A stretch of 64,000 nucleotides of DNA, taken from assembly GCF_040183065.1 (NCBI RefSeq), contig NC_091117.1:120272726-120336725 (forward strand), written 5' to 3'. This document shows positions 33,600 through 44,658 of the stretch, one piece after another. The stretch comes from Periplaneta americana. Its lineage: Eukaryota; Arthropoda; Insecta; Blattodea; Blattidae. Numbering within the stretch: the first letter of the stretch is position 1; each line of letters begins with the position of its first letter. The translations under genes were made by a program, and so were the position numbers. The notes under the pieces are model-generated. The model saw nothing but the letters and a program-made list of their open reading frames with translations, searched no databases and had not been told where the DNA came from.

Positions 33600-33685
33600 G
33601 TTACTATATTTTTTATTGTATTTAATTAGAATGTCTGGGCGGAAAAGGCCTTCTGACATTATTAGCTCCGCCAGATTAAATAAAA

Positions 33686-33722
<37 letters not shown>
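33600..33722 (+). mobile_element. Retrotransposon 3' tail with hairpin running into (ATT)n
   Basis: The hairpin at 33635-33674 (CTGGGCGGA pairing with TCCGCCAG) is followed by ATTAAATAAAA and then directly by (ATT)n at 33686-33722. This shows the microsatellite growing from the retrotransposon tail. Confidence 0.75.
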
Positions 33723-33724
<2 letters not shown>

Positions 33725-33785
33725 CTTACGTATTCATATTAATTACCCTCACTACTATATTTTTTTCTTATTACTCTTGTTACTA

Positions 33786-33901
33786 TTAGGTATGTGCATA
33801 AGTTCGTCGTAGCGTTTCGTTGCTATGGTAACTGTGCCATTATAGTGCTATTAAATGAATGAAAGTACAGAAAAACGCTACGAACTTATGCACTAACCTA
33901 A
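33786..33901. mobile_element. 116-bp mariner MITE (MADE1-like)
   Basis: The ends TTAGGTATGTGCATAAGTTC and, in reverse complement, TTAGGTTAGTGCATAAGTTC are inverted and flanked by TA (33784-33785, 33902-33903). The human Hsmar1/MADE1 termini begin with a very similar TTAGGTTGGTGC. There is no coding capacity. Confidence 0.85.
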
Positions 33902-34029
33902 TATTAATTTTGCTACTATTGATATTACTGTTGCTACCAGTACAATTGATATTGCTGTTCCTACTAGTACTGTTGTTACTGGTACCATTACTTTTTTACT
34001 TATTGCTACTACTAATATTACAGTTGCTG

Positions 34030-34031
<2 letters not shown>

Positions 34032-34064
<33 letters not shown>

Positions 34065-34090
34065 ACTATTATTATTATTATTATTAATAC

Positions 34091-34127
<37 letters not shown>

Positions 34128-34129
34128 AC

Positions 34130-34178
<49 letters not shown>

Positions 34179-34202
34179 ACTATTATTATTATTATTATTA
34201 CA
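34032..34202. repeat. (ATT)n microsatellite with periodic AATACT interruptions
   Basis: Several ATT blocks separated by ATTAATACT units form a weak higher-order repeat. Poly-Leu, poly-Ile and poly-Asn open frames here are artefacts. Confidence 0.95.
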
Positions 34203-35952
34203 CATATTATTATTATTGCTGTTAGTACTATTACTCTTGTTACTTCTACTATTGCCATGGCTATAACACTACTATTACACCATTGTTACTCCTATATTTA
34301 CTGCTACCATATTAGTGCTATCGTTATTACTTAATTTTTCACTGCTACTACCAATATTATGTTGGCGTAACTACTATTATTATCGTTATTATTTTCCCTC
34401 CTTTCAGTACTAGATACATATTATTGACAATAGGCCTTTCCCCTTATGTGTTCTCTTTTCTTTAAGAAGAATAGAATTTTGGCATTGGTCTCTCGTCTAA
34501 ATCATCTTCTACCTTCCATTATTTAATTCTGTTTTTGTACAAAATACTTTTTTTTTCCCCCCAGAACTATTCTGAAAATGGTAACCAGGTCTGTTCGTGG
34601 ATTAATCAGCTCGCCTTAGCAACGGAGTGTGTCATGCTTTCTCATTAGTCTGAGAGGCGTCGGGTATATCGTGAAATAAATTGCGGTGGCTCTTCTGACT
34701 GATGTAGTGGCGGGCTCTTATAAGACAAGAGTTTGTCTGCAGACATGAGGCCGTTGTCGTAAAGGACTCTTCGATGTACTGTTTTCCAACCAGGAGATAA
34801 ACCGTGAAAGTAATGTGCTTACTATTGCGTCATCTATCGGAGCGAAGTAGATAGATAATAGTAGAGTTATAACGTCAGTTTAAAAATCATGCGCTCTCCT
34901 GCATTTATGTTATTTCCTGTATGGAGGGATTAAAAGACCAGGAGATTAACCGTGATATAATTTTGTAACTAGGGTAGTATAAAAATGTGTATATCAGTGT
35001 TATTGTTTGTGCTGTGAGCCAATAGAGATACGAGTACCCATGTGTGACCTTATGACATCTTATGACATCAACATTCATTCATTCTCTCATTCCCTGGAGA
35101 CTTTCTCGTGGTTGGAGTACAGTACAACTGCAGTGTAACACGATATAATTCAAGATTACATGAACCAATATCACTAATCTTAGCGGGCTGATTCTTATTC
35201 TGTTAATCTGTATTAAATTTGTTAAGATTTTCAATTTGAAAATTTTCGTTAGGTTTTCATTTACTCAAAATACAGTACAGTATTATCAATAAGTGTTTTT
35301 ACTCACTAACTGAACTATCCAGACGAACGTATTCTTTATGCAATGTATAATATACTGTCTACAGCACCGTAGCATACAATGTGGAGAGTGCATTTAAATT
35401 GAAAAAATAATCAAAATCTGGATAATTAAACAAATTGTTGAAAATGATGGCTATTCATTTCTATTCGGGCTTCAGTTCCTCTTTGTGTGCATATTATCGA
35501 AAACGTTTTAAGCATATCTTCTGAAATTGAATGTACTGTTTCTGGAATGTAATTATTTAATTCTTCTATTGTTGTAGGATGTTTAACAAACACAACTGTT
35601 TTACAGTAACCCCAAAAGAAATAATGAAAAACATCAGTCGACATAGGGGGCATAATCCTGCGCCTCTTGAAATAATAATTCTGTACATACTCTATAACAC
35701 AGTACCTTACTTAAGTATTGTAATCACTTCACTTCTGCCCGATTCGCACAGATTAGACTTCGTTGAATTGCCACACGCAGCATGCAATCAGGTTGCCGAT
35801 GTACGGTAGTATAGAAGAGGTGAGCGACCGCCCGGTCTCGTAGTATAAGCAGTTCATGTTAAGAGTTGTGACCGGTCCAAATAGATATAGTAGCTACAGC
35901 TAATGTATACCTATGTAAGCACTTGTTTTTGCATTACTGTCAAAGGTTAACA
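34203..35952. other. No gene recognised
   Basis: About 1.7 kb in which I see no coding similarity, tRNA boxes or paired terminal repeats. Its right end may belong to the hAT-like element that follows. Confidence 0.45.
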
Positions 35953-36620
35953 TTTGTTCAGTGCAGACAAGAATTCAATCAAACACACTACAATGAGAGT
36001 GTTGCTGTTCCAAACAATTGCTCCTGGAATACCCTTACCCCCGCAGCCAGTCTTGACCCGTTGGGGAGCGTGGTTGGATTCTGTTAATTATTATGCAGAA
36101 CATTACGGAAAAATAATGGATGTAATTCATGCATTGGGTAGCACAGACAGCTCCGCTGTTGCAGCTGTAAAATCATTGCTTTCTGAACAGCTATTAGAAT
36201 ATATTTTGTTCATTGATTTTAATTTTAAAATCGTGTACAAAAGCATCATCCTGTTAGAATGGTGTAAACTACAACTCTCAGAAGACCTTAATATAGTGGA
36301 TTAAGTATCACAAACCATTATCCAAAATAACAATTAACTAATTTCAGGAAAAGTGAAATGTAAGTTGAGAAACATTATTTCTAAAAATTCTGCCTATTCA
36401 CAATTTCGTATTATAAAATGATGTACTATCAGGTCACGACAAGACGTCTGAAGTTGGTGTACTAAAAAGTAGTGACTTTCGGTTCTTCAAATATGCACGT
36501 ATTACATCGTGTGATGTTGAACGTACATTTTTCCATTTCGGAGGAGGTTACTTTGCAGTCGCTCAAAATGTACGTAACTCTTCACTGTAATGCACATATT
36601 CAAGAATGATGTGAGTTAAT
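35953..36620 (+). pseudogene. hAT-like transposase remnant, CGGBP1-type
   Basis: The first block (35953-36304) reads PPQPVLTRWGAWLDSVNYYA, a phrase characteristic of the BED-finger hAT family related to CGGBP1. The second (36471-36540) reads SDFRFFKYARITSCDVERTF, the C-terminal signature. Stops and an AT-rich gap separate them. The protein would be a DNA-binding transposase derivative; this copy is inactive. A related scrap sits at 28749. Confidence 0.7.
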
Positions 36621-37157
36621 ATATCTCGCTATAAAATAATTGTGTATTTACATGTTTAGACATTTCCTACTTCAATGATCATTTATTATATTTATTGAAT
36701 GCAGTATACAGGTTTTATTGTAACCGCAGTATACTGCTCACTGTTTACATCAGACGCATACTCCATCCTTCGCACGCCCCTTTCTCATACAGTCTATACC
36801 GCGTGCACAGTAAACCTTGCACATCTCGTGGCAATTCCTCGAAGTCTAGCACAGATAAATTTACTCAGATTGCTGTCTACTATCCATCCAAGTAGTTACG
36901 TCGCAGGGTCGTAGAAAGGGGGAAATCATGTGATAGTTATTGAACGAGGCCCTTTTATTTATATTATTTTACAAAGTTTTATAATATTACGCAGGCTTCC
37001 AATTCCTGACAGTAAATGTTTTTAGAAAAGAGCTAACACAGCTCAGCCACTAGTCTGTACAGAGGAGCCAGTAGAAACGGATTTTGGAAACAGGAAAGCG
37101 ACGTAACCAAACGGATACAGTACATGTGCGAAAATACGACCATATTTCTGGAATAAA
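36621..37157. other. No gene recognised
   Basis: Probably includes the 3' end of the hAT-like element; no terminal repeats identified. Confidence 0.4.
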
Positions 37158-38485
37158 AGAGGCGCATCCTGAAAGTAAGTTTCCCGATTTTTTCCCCTTG
37201 AAAGTAAACGTAATTAGCCGTGTCAATTGCGCATGCGTAACAGATTTATGACGTATCAATCATATGCCAGCCGGACAGGTCCCGCCTGGTGCCAGTAGCG
37301 TGGCAGCTGTGGTCCGAAATGGAAGCTCTTATTCCTTCTCCCGTCTCCTGCGAGGTTCGGTCGGTGATAAAGTTCTTTAATGCACAAAGCATTGCGCCAA
37401 TTGAAATTCATCGGCAGCTCTGTCAGGTCTATGGGCCGAACATCATGAGTAAGCAGATGGTGCGTCGCTGGTGTAGGCAGTTTTCCGAAGGTCGTCAAAG
37501 TGTCCATGATGAAGAGCGCAGTGGGCGACCGTCCCTCATCAATGATGATCGTGTTGAGCTGGTGCGGCAGTGCAGCATGGAGAACCGTCGCTTCACGATT
37601 ACGGAGCTGAGCAGCCATTTTCCGCAAATATCGTGATCCTTGTTGCATGAGATTGTCACTAAGCACCTCCTGTTCAAAAAAGTGTGTGCCAGGTGGGTGC
37701 CGAAAAACCTGACACCCGAACACAAAATGCAACGTTTAGGAGCAGCACTGACATTTCTGCAACGGTATCACGATGACGGCGACGAGTTCCTCGACAGGAT
37801 CGTCACGGGCGATGAGACTTGGATTTCGCACTTCACCCCGGAAACCAAGCAGCAGTCAATGCATTGGCGGCATAGTGGATCTCCGGTCAGGACGAAATTC
37901 AAACAGACGCTGTCGGTACGGAAAGTGATGTGCACGGTTTTCTGGGACAGGAAGGGCTTTCTGCTCATTGACTTCCTTCCAAGAGGTGAAACAGTGAACG
38001 CTGACTGTTACTGTGAAACACTGCGAAAATTGCGACGTGTCATTCAAAACAAGAGGCGTGGAATGCTTACTGCAGGTGTTGTGCTCCTCCATGACAATGC
38101 TCGTCCACATACGGCTCGGCGCACAGCAGCTGTTTTGACGGAATTTGGCTCGGAGTTGTTTGATCATCCACCCTACAGTCCTGATCTTGCTCCCAGCGAT
38201 TTTCACGTTATCTTGCACCTCAAGAAATTCCTGTCCTCCGGTGAAGTTTTGGCAACGACGAAGAGCTGAAGACGTCTGTCACACGCTGGTTCCATTCACA
38301 GGCGGCAGAGTTCTACGACAGAGGGGTACAAAAGTTGATCCCACGATACGACAAGTGTCTCAATTCTGATTGTGGCTATATTGAAAAATAGCTGAAACAT
38401 TGCTGTACCTGTTGCCAATAAATATTTTCCTGAAAGTGTGTTCTTTTTTTTTTAATAGGGAAATTTACTTTCTGGATGCGCCTAG
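37158..38485 (+). mobile_element. Mariner transposon, copy 1
   Basis: About 1.33 kb with inverted ends GAGGCGCATCCTGAAAGTAA (left) and, in reverse complement, AGGCGCATCCAGAAAGTAAA (right). A TA follows the right end (38486-38487); the left TA appears mutated. Same subfamily as 54307-55622. Confidence 0.92.
37319..38391 (+). pseudogene. Mariner transposase, copy 1 (one stop, one frameshift)
   Basis: A DD34D transposase that would cut and paste the element at TA. From the first ATG at 37319 (MEALIPSP) it has the N-terminal paired-like helix-turn-helix (IAPIEIHRQLCQVYG). Next come the WVPKNLTPEHK linker, IVTGDETWISHF (first Asp), LLHDNARPHTA (second) and YSPDLAPSDFH (third); 34 residues lie between the last two Asp. 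A TGA at 37634-37636 interrupts it after SSHFPQIS, and a one-base deletion near 38245 shifts the last ~45 codons, which end at TAG 38389-38391. Otherwise it is well preserved. Copy 2 carries the same TGA. Confidence 0.95.
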
Positions 38486-38487
38486 TA

Positions 38488-38748
38488 CTATACTCACTCA
38501 CTCCGTACTGTATACTGTGACCGTAAGATGACTTTGATTGTATATACGCCCTTGGATGAAAGTTCAAGGGGTGGGATTGAAGTACATTCAAAACCTCAAG
38601 TACAATACAAACTGAAGTAAAAATAAAATGATGTCCCTGTGTAAGTACAGACTGCTGAAAATGTTCTAAAAAGATATTAACTTATACTGTTATTTCGCTA
38701 CATACGGTGCCGTTCGAAAAGTGACGTAGGCAAATAACAGCCCGTTTA
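38488..38748. other. No gene recognised
   Basis: Short unassigned stretch between the mariner and the first Harbinger-like element. Confidence 0.45.
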
Positions 38749-39548
38749 GGCTGGGCGTACACAGGAAGAGACGAGACAGCTTGAGAAAGTCATTTTTGTC
38801 AGAGACCGACTCGAGGATAAAGTTAACATGGTTTGTTTTGGATTAGCCGCACATAGAGACTACCAGTATCTGAGGCAAAACAGTGAAGGTGTCTAGAATT
38901 ACTTCTCGTCTCGAGGAAATTAGAGACAGTCCAGTTTGCGCGTGCGCTTATTTTGCTTTCATTATATCATATTATCAGCGTTGCCGAGTATCGGAAGGAG
39001 ATTCAGATTAATTTGATTTGAGTGACTTTGTCGTGCACCAGTACTGCAGTGGAATTAGATAGTCAAAACTTCGTACACTTATTCGTGTGAAGTTGAAGAA
39101 TTTCTTATGATCGTCTCGAAGTTCATCTAAAAAAATTCGTAACGTTCCTCTTTTGATTGATGGGATGTATCCTAAATTTGCGAACTGGCTTTTCGTCCAA
39201 ACACTGCATGTAATAATATAAAATAATAGGCACATCTTCATGACATGCGTAATGGCTGAAACTGAGAGAAGCAAGATATGAAGCAAGATATTTGAAGGGT
39301 TCGGAGCCATAGTGGGCCAAGCGCAATTTATTAAAAACTGAGAAAGCAAGGGTTAAAATTAAGTGAATGCCATAGTTTAATGAAGATTGACATATCATTT
39401 AGTTTTAATGTGTGTACTTTATATTACTTGCTATAATATGTTTCCATTGAATTATAGTAGGCCTAATAACTCTTCATTTAGTCTCTGAAATTTTGTCTTG
39501 AGCCTCTTTATCTCTGACAGTTTCGTCTCTTCCTGTGTGCGCGCAGCC
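38749..39548. mobile_element. PIF/Harbinger-like element A, deletion derivative
   Basis: About 800 bp with inverted ends: left GGCTGGGCGTACACAGGAAG, right (reverse complement) GGCTGCGCGCACACAGGAAG, both followed by AGACGARAC. Flanks are TTA and TCA, near the 3-bp duplication expected for this superfamily. Confidence 0.8.
39008..39349 (-). pseudogene. Harbinger-like transposase N-terminal fragment
   Basis: The recognisable part of this minus frame, about 39147-39070, reads ELRDDHKKFFNFTRISVRSF followed by DYLI. Harbinger (ALP1-like) transposases carry a phrase of this form, with D-x-x-K-F-F-x-x-x-R-M-S and then F-x-x-L-L, near residue 50-80. The rest of the frame lacks similarity, and no DDE residues remain between the element's ends. 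Confidence 0.65.
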
Positions 39549-40316
39549 TCAGCGGTGATTCAGCGCGTCAGCTTTCAGAAATAAATACATTACAAATGGA
39601 ATAAAATTTATTGGCTTACCTTATAATAAGGCCTGGAAATGTTCACCATCCTTTCTAATGCACTTCCCCCCCCCCCAAGATACACGATGAATTTCGGCTC
39701 TATCGATAGAATTGAAACCTAAGTCCTTGATTAGTGTCCACCGATGTGGAGTAACGGTTAGAATGCCTAATCGTGAAACAATCGGGCCCGGGTTCAAATC
39801 CTGGTTGGGGTAAGTTACCTGGTTGAGGTATTCCCGGGGTTTTTCCTCAACCCATTAAGAGGATTTGCCGGGTAATTTTTGGCGTTGGATCCTTGACTCA
39901 TTTTGCTGGCATTATCACCTTCATCTCATTCAGACGCTAGATAAAGGCGCGTCTCCACTATTAAACATTTAACAACAACATATCAAATAGTCAATAACAT
40001 GTTGAATTTAACATGTATATGGACATTTCAAGTCTCAATTGACTTAACATGTTAACTAAGTATGTTGAATTTAACACTTTTAACATGTTGGCGTGTTTTC
40101 CAGCAGAAATGGAAAACATGTCAAGTCAATTCACATGCTCGTGCAGCGTCGGTACAATTCGGCAAAGTTCGTACAGTCCTTCTGGGCTACCTCCAATGAG
40201 AGGCAGTTAACAATTTAAATAGCAACAACTATAAGTTCCGATTTTGTGGCGCGTATCTTGATCATTTTTATACTATCATTGGTCCTTGGTGTTGGCTATA
40301 AGTGTTGTTCGAAGTA

Positions 40317-40617
40317 ATGGAGTGGACAAAAGAAAATACATTAGAATAAAATTAATGAACTGATGGAAAGGCCTTGTTTGTGGGATGTGTCTGCAAAACA
40401 GTACATGGGCAAAACTAAGAAGGCCGACTGTTTTAGAGAACTGGAACTATTATTTTATTGTTCTCGAGAATACAATAGAGAGTTTTCGCACTCTCGTCGT
40501 ACGCTAAACGTTAATGCTATGTTGACGTCAGTAATGGTCGTAGGCTATTTAGTGATGTATGTTAACGTTCGTAAAACTTCGGAAAGAATAATTATACGAT
40601 ATTACCCAATCCTTTAA
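40317..40617 (+). pseudogene. MADF (Myb/SANT-like) DNA-binding protein fragment
   Basis: Starting at ATG 40317 (MEWTKENTLE), and after a short frameshifted stretch, the frame reads MERPCLWDVSAKQYMGKTKK, then ADCFRELE. This is the first half of a MADF domain, in which a conserved P-x-L-W-D-x-x-x-x-x-Y phrase is followed by a basic helix. Harbinger elements encode such a companion protein, which helps the transposase reach the nucleus and bind the element's ends. The rest of the domain is degenerate, and at least one frameshift lies between the start and the conserved block. Confidence 0.75.
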
Positions 40618-40759
40618 CATCTATCATGTCGTAGGTCCAATGATAATCGCGCTGTAAGTTTTTTAATTGAGATGAAATGGCTGCTCTTAAATTGTGCATT
40701 TCTTTGATGAAACAGGAAGTATTTTTGCAGCACTATATTAAAATCGTGCTCTGACATTC

Positions 40760-40966
40760 TCAGCAAGTTTTTGAATCCAAATCGATACTGCATTCAACTT
40801 TAAGCTCGTTTAGAATGTATCCTGCATAGTGTCTTTTACTAAGATATTGCCGCATCCACATTCTCATTTTCTTCCTTTTCAAAGCCTTGTAACAAGCAAT
40901 AGAGGCAATTACAAAAGTCAGATCATCATCTGAGTCCATTGTCCAAGGTTTGAAAATAAAACACAA
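40760..40966 (-). pseudogene. Harbinger-like transposase start
   Basis: The minus frame reads MDSDDDLTFVIASIACYKAL, then KRKKMRMWMRQYLSKRHYAG. The basic K-R-K-x-x-x-W-x-R-x-Y/W-L stretch near the N-terminus is typical of ALP1/Harbinger transposases. It stops after about 65 codons, well before any catalytic residue. It faces the MADF fragment, which matches the two-gene layout of the superfamily. Confidence 0.7.
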
Positions 40967-41212
40967 TCTATATTAAAATCTCATAGACTGTTTATGTTGG
41001 ACTACGCAAAGAAAGTCAAGTTTAACATGTTTAACAGTGTGGACAAAGTGTTAAATGAAATTAACATTAACATGTTCAATCAGCATGTTGGGATGTTAAC
41101 GGTAAACAATTTAACATTTAACATGTTATTGTTAAATGTTTAATAGTGGAGACGCACCTTAACCATAGCAGTTGATAAACCGTCCTAAATTAACGGTAAA
41201 AACATGATTAGT

Positions 41213-41757
41213 AACTCACTTTCTTTCAGAAAATGGTTTCTATTTTATTTATTTGCATAAATGTGTAATAGGCTGTGAGAAATTAGAAGCAGTCCATACA
41301 CTTTTAAGATTTTCGATTTATTTCTATGCCCTGTATTCGACCCAGGCATTAACTGGAGTGATATTTTGATGCACAAGATCGGAGTGTCAAAGTTTTCTTC
41401 GGGATTCTTCAATTTGACTCTAAATTACAAATATCGCCCCACCAACATTAACCATTTCAAGTTCTCTTTCCCTTCATTTCGAATCTTTCACAATTTATTA
41501 TTCTAAAGACGTAGGGCGAATCTTAGCGCTATGTCCAACTGGAAGAGCTATTACGCTGTCTTCCAGCTAGGCGCATTCTCAGTCCACACCAGCTGACTAC
41601 GCTAATGTTCGCTGAGTTATTCAGGTTTCGAACAGTCAATTTGGACCCAAACCAAATCCCTCTGCGCTTCGCCAGTCGATGATGGAATAGAGATTGGACC
41701 TTATTAATGATTTCAAAGACCTGTTGGGTCCGATAAGTATAATTAATAAAATTTCAA
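41213..41757. other. No gene recognised
   Basis: No motif found between the SINE and the fold-back. Confidence 0.45.
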
Positions 41758-42103
41758 ATATGTATGGATTTATTACCGTCAGAATTACTTATCAATAATC
41801 AACCATTTAAACCATTAGATTATGACACAAAATGTTACATAATGACCGACGAACGTTTTCGCCATGAACATGGCATCCTCAGGTGTCATAGAAGCAAAGA
41901 CACATAATGAACACTTATGATTTCTAGTTTAAATACAATCATTAAAAATATGTTTGGAAAAGGTTAAAATGATAGGCAGTGTAAACATATGTAACATGGC
42001 GAAAACGTTCGTCGGTCATTATGTACCATTTTATGTCATAGTATAATGGTTTAAATAGTTGATTATTGATAAGTAATTCTGACGGTAATAAATCCATACA
42101 TAT
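41758..42103. repeat. Fold-back with 109-bp arms, probably retroelement ends
   Basis: Arm 41758-41866 is inverted at 41995-42103 with few mismatches and a 128-bp centre. Each arm contains GCGAAAACGTTCGTCGG next to CCATG, wording of the kind seen at Penelope-like element ends. No coding remnant remains. Confidence 0.85.
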
Positions 42104-42206
42104 TTTTAATTTTACTTATTAATGATGTTGATGCTTAACATGGGAAAATAGAAGGACTCCAAGAAAAACTACATCTGTGACCTTTTCTGCCAGAAGTGTC
42201 ACTATG

Positions 42207-42478
42207 GATATGAAGAGTTCGCGGGAAAAGCGATGAATGTCACATTTCTGTTAAGGATTAGATAATGATCTAATTGAGTCTACAACTACAAGATGTAGTG
42301 CTGTTTCTATAGAAAATAAAGGAAAGGATTACTGTATTCGTGGTTATAATTGTCCTTTTTACCATTTTTCATAAGAACAACATTAAATTTCGTAGTGATC
42401 CATGAATTGGATAATGACATCAACCTTAACAAAACTGTGACATTCATCGTTTTTCCCACGAACTCTTCATATTTCAGT
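42207..42478. repeat. Second fold-back with ~70-bp arms
   Basis: A segment containing TGAAGAGTTCGCGGGAAAAG (about 42207-42276) is repeated in inverted orientation at about 42407-42478, where it reads TGAAGAGTTCGTGGGAAAAA on the minus strand. A 130-bp centre separates the arms. The right arm adjoins a tRNA-like SINE head. Confidence 0.8.
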
Positions 42479-42479
42479 G

Positions 42480-42620
42480 AAAAGGAGACGCTTAACCAGG
42501 ACTCGAACTCGGAAACCTGCGTGACAGTTTAACAGTATAGACGACGCAGCTACAGAAAGGACTTGTACGACGCGGCGTACATTTTTGGGTAATTTCCAGA
42601 TGGAAATGGCTACTCCGTAG
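42480..42620 (-). mobile_element. Possible tRNA-derived SINE head
   Basis: On the minus strand an A-box-like GTAGCTGCGTCGTC lies upstream of a B-box-like GAGTTCGAGTCCTGG at about 42497-42511, at tRNA-like spacing. The downstream body continues into the fold-back arm. I have no second copy here to confirm the family. Confidence 0.5.
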
Positions 42621-42865
42621 GAAGCCGAAATTGTGCACTGAGACCCGTCAGGGATGTACAATTCTGAAGATCGCTGGCATTTGTGGGTTATAAGTAGTAT
42701 TTCATAACGATTGGAAAATATCTGAGTCATGTTCGTGCTGTTTCCGGTTTGAAAATCGACCTACGTAAGGACAGGGACGAATCAAGAATGGTATTATGAG
42801 CCCCCGCCGAAAATAATAATTGGGCGCCTTTAATAAAAACAATTAGTAATATTAGGATTAATACA

Positions 42866-42868
<3 letters not shown>

Positions 42869-42914
<46 letters not shown>

Positions 42915-42941
42915 TCAATAATAATAATATCAATAATAATA
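42869..42941. repeat. (AAT)n microsatellite
   Basis: AAT array with two ATC interruptions near its right end. Confidence 0.95.
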
Positions 42942-43379
42942 TAGACCCACTATTTGATGTTAAACACGGAAGAACATCACGTACATATTTTTTACATTTA
43001 TCTCTTAAATATTCATCTCTAGGGAGGATCTTTTCGGCACCTTGAGGAGGCAAAACAGTAAACTGTGTCTAATGAATATCCGCCAGATTTCATGTTCAGT
43101 ACCCATAAAACTTAAATTATTGTTTAAATGTGGTTGTGCCATGCGATTTCTTAATTCATCTTTCACATTAATTTTAACTTCGAAAATGAGTGTTCTCCAG
43201 ATACATTCATCACAAACAATGGTGGAAAAATTCTCATAGTAATTTCCGTATTAGAAAATGCTGACAAAATAATGTAACCTAACTGTAGATTATGGGTTAT
43301 GAATATAAAGATGTTTTTAATCCTGATCATTTTCAGCATATTCTTAGAAAAATATCATATTAACTTTCAGATATGCAGT
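42942..43379. other. No gene recognised
   Basis: Nothing identified. Confidence 0.45.
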
Positions 43380-43865
43380 AAAGTGGTGACATTCAGATAT
43401 GTGTGTGTGTCTAATGCCTACTCACTTCACTTAACGTGATTCGGGTTTCACATACTACTGATAGATGGCACACCACTTCGGAAGACCACCTTATGCATGA
43501 TGTGAATCTGTGAAGAGTTATCTCGTGTACCAGGGTGAGTGTATGTGTAAGAGTTCGCGTAAATGTCTTGTAGGGAATGGGTGAGGATGATTATGAAGGT
43601 AAGGAAGGGAGGAGGGGAATCCCTGTGCCGGCACGTAGCCCACTCCTGTTAACGTCCCCATCCGACGGACGAATCACTATCAACAGTCATATATGCCTTC
43701 TCTTCATATGCATTGCGGAGAGATTTGGGATTTAACCCAGGCATATCGGTGCACAATCTAGTGATTAGAAGTTGTGCAATGCTATACGAGTATCTCCTAG
43801 TCCCGAGGTAAAAATTTTACATTAAAATTTTGACCCCGCCGGGAATCGAACCCGGGCCGGCTAAG
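43380..43865 (-). mobile_element. Possible long SINE, 5'-truncated
   Basis: A B-box GGGTTCGATTCCC occurs on the minus strand at about 43841-43853. A less AT-rich body of about 450 bp follows it, as in the SINE at 21107-21650. No A-box is present, so the head seems truncated. Single copy here, so tentative. Confidence 0.45.
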
Positions 43866-44646
43866 ATATCACTCTGCAGAAATAAGATGAAGAGATCTGT
43901 TGTAAAAACTTGCAAAATTGTCACAATATTTCGATATTCCTGTACTGTCCAACACATACACATTAAAAAAAAAATCTCTCTGTCAAGCATCATTTCGGAG
44001 TTTAGAAATGTTCTTAATTATTTCTTCTCATTTTAAGCTTTCTGTCGTTTAGCTCAACCACGTCCAAAACGTCTTAACTAATGGTAAGTTAAAAGAAAAC
44101 TGTTAAGATATAAAATATAATTTAATAACTTAATGGACTCATTGATACGAACACTTACGTTCGAAAATCTAATGAATTCCCTTGGATGTTGCGTGGTTAA
44201 AGTCATTTGATTTATGAAATTCCATTGTAATATTTTTAAATAAATTTTTATTAAATATAATTATTTAATAATCATCCAATATACATATATACATATACTA
44301 CCGGTCAAAAGTTTTCCATCACCTATCACAACTATGGATTTGTGGTTAAAACAGGGATTTCGTTTTGAATATTCTATAATATCATAGTGCTAGAGAGAGA
44401 AAATATTTATTTTGTTGGTCTATTTAGTTTTTCCGATGTGTTGTAAATTGAAATAAATTATATAGTTGTTTTCATAGCTGATCGAAAACTTTTGACCGGC
44501 AGTGTATAGACTATATTAAAAAACAATTTCAATTTGACATTTTTTGTATAATTTGTAAGAACGATTTTGAAATACAAATTATTTGAATTGCGCTGTGTTA
44601 CGTCAATTGTAATGTTGTAAGCTAAGAGAGAAAAAGAATGTGAAGC
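43866..44646. other. No gene recognised
   Basis: AT-rich sequence. CCGGTCAAAAGTTTTC near 44302 is repeated in inverted orientation near 44486, suggesting a ~200-bp MITE with short inverted ends. Confidence 0.4.
44302..44505. mobile_element. Possible small MITE
   Basis: The left end CCGGTCAAAAGTTTTCCATC matches the right end in reverse complement, CCGGTCAAAAGTTTTCGATC, across about 200 bp. Flanks at the two ends (TACTA and CAGTGTATAG) do not give a clear duplication. Confidence 0.6.
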
Positions 44647-44658
44647 CTTGATTTTTCT

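Larger units (their letters stand above)
39945..41159. mobile_element. PIF/Harbinger-like element B inside a SINE
   Basis: A 1215-bp element with inverted ends AGGCGCGTCTCCACTATTAA and (reverse complement) AGGTGCGTCTCCACTATTAA. They are flanked by the 3-bp duplication TAA (39942-39944, 41160-41162). It keeps the beginnings of two genes in facing orientation, a MADF-domain gene and a transposase gene, as two-gene Harbingers do. Confidence 0.92.
39736..41204 (+). mobile_element. tRNA-derived SINE split by a Harbinger-like insertion
   Basis: The SINE head (A-box region TGTGGAGTAACGGTTAG, B-box GGTTCAAATCC at 39791-39801) and body run to 39944; its last ~45 bp resume at 41160. The whole is bracketed by the 8-bp duplication TGATTAGT at 39728-39735 and 41205-41212. 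The same family is whole at 61114-61360. Confidence 0.93.

Noticed and set aside
33859-34266. Long leucine-, isoleucine- and asparagine-rich open frames (also at 2512-2875, 30587-30790, 62419-62670)
   Set aside because: They are translations of (ATT)n/(AAT)n microsatellites with no conserved sequence.
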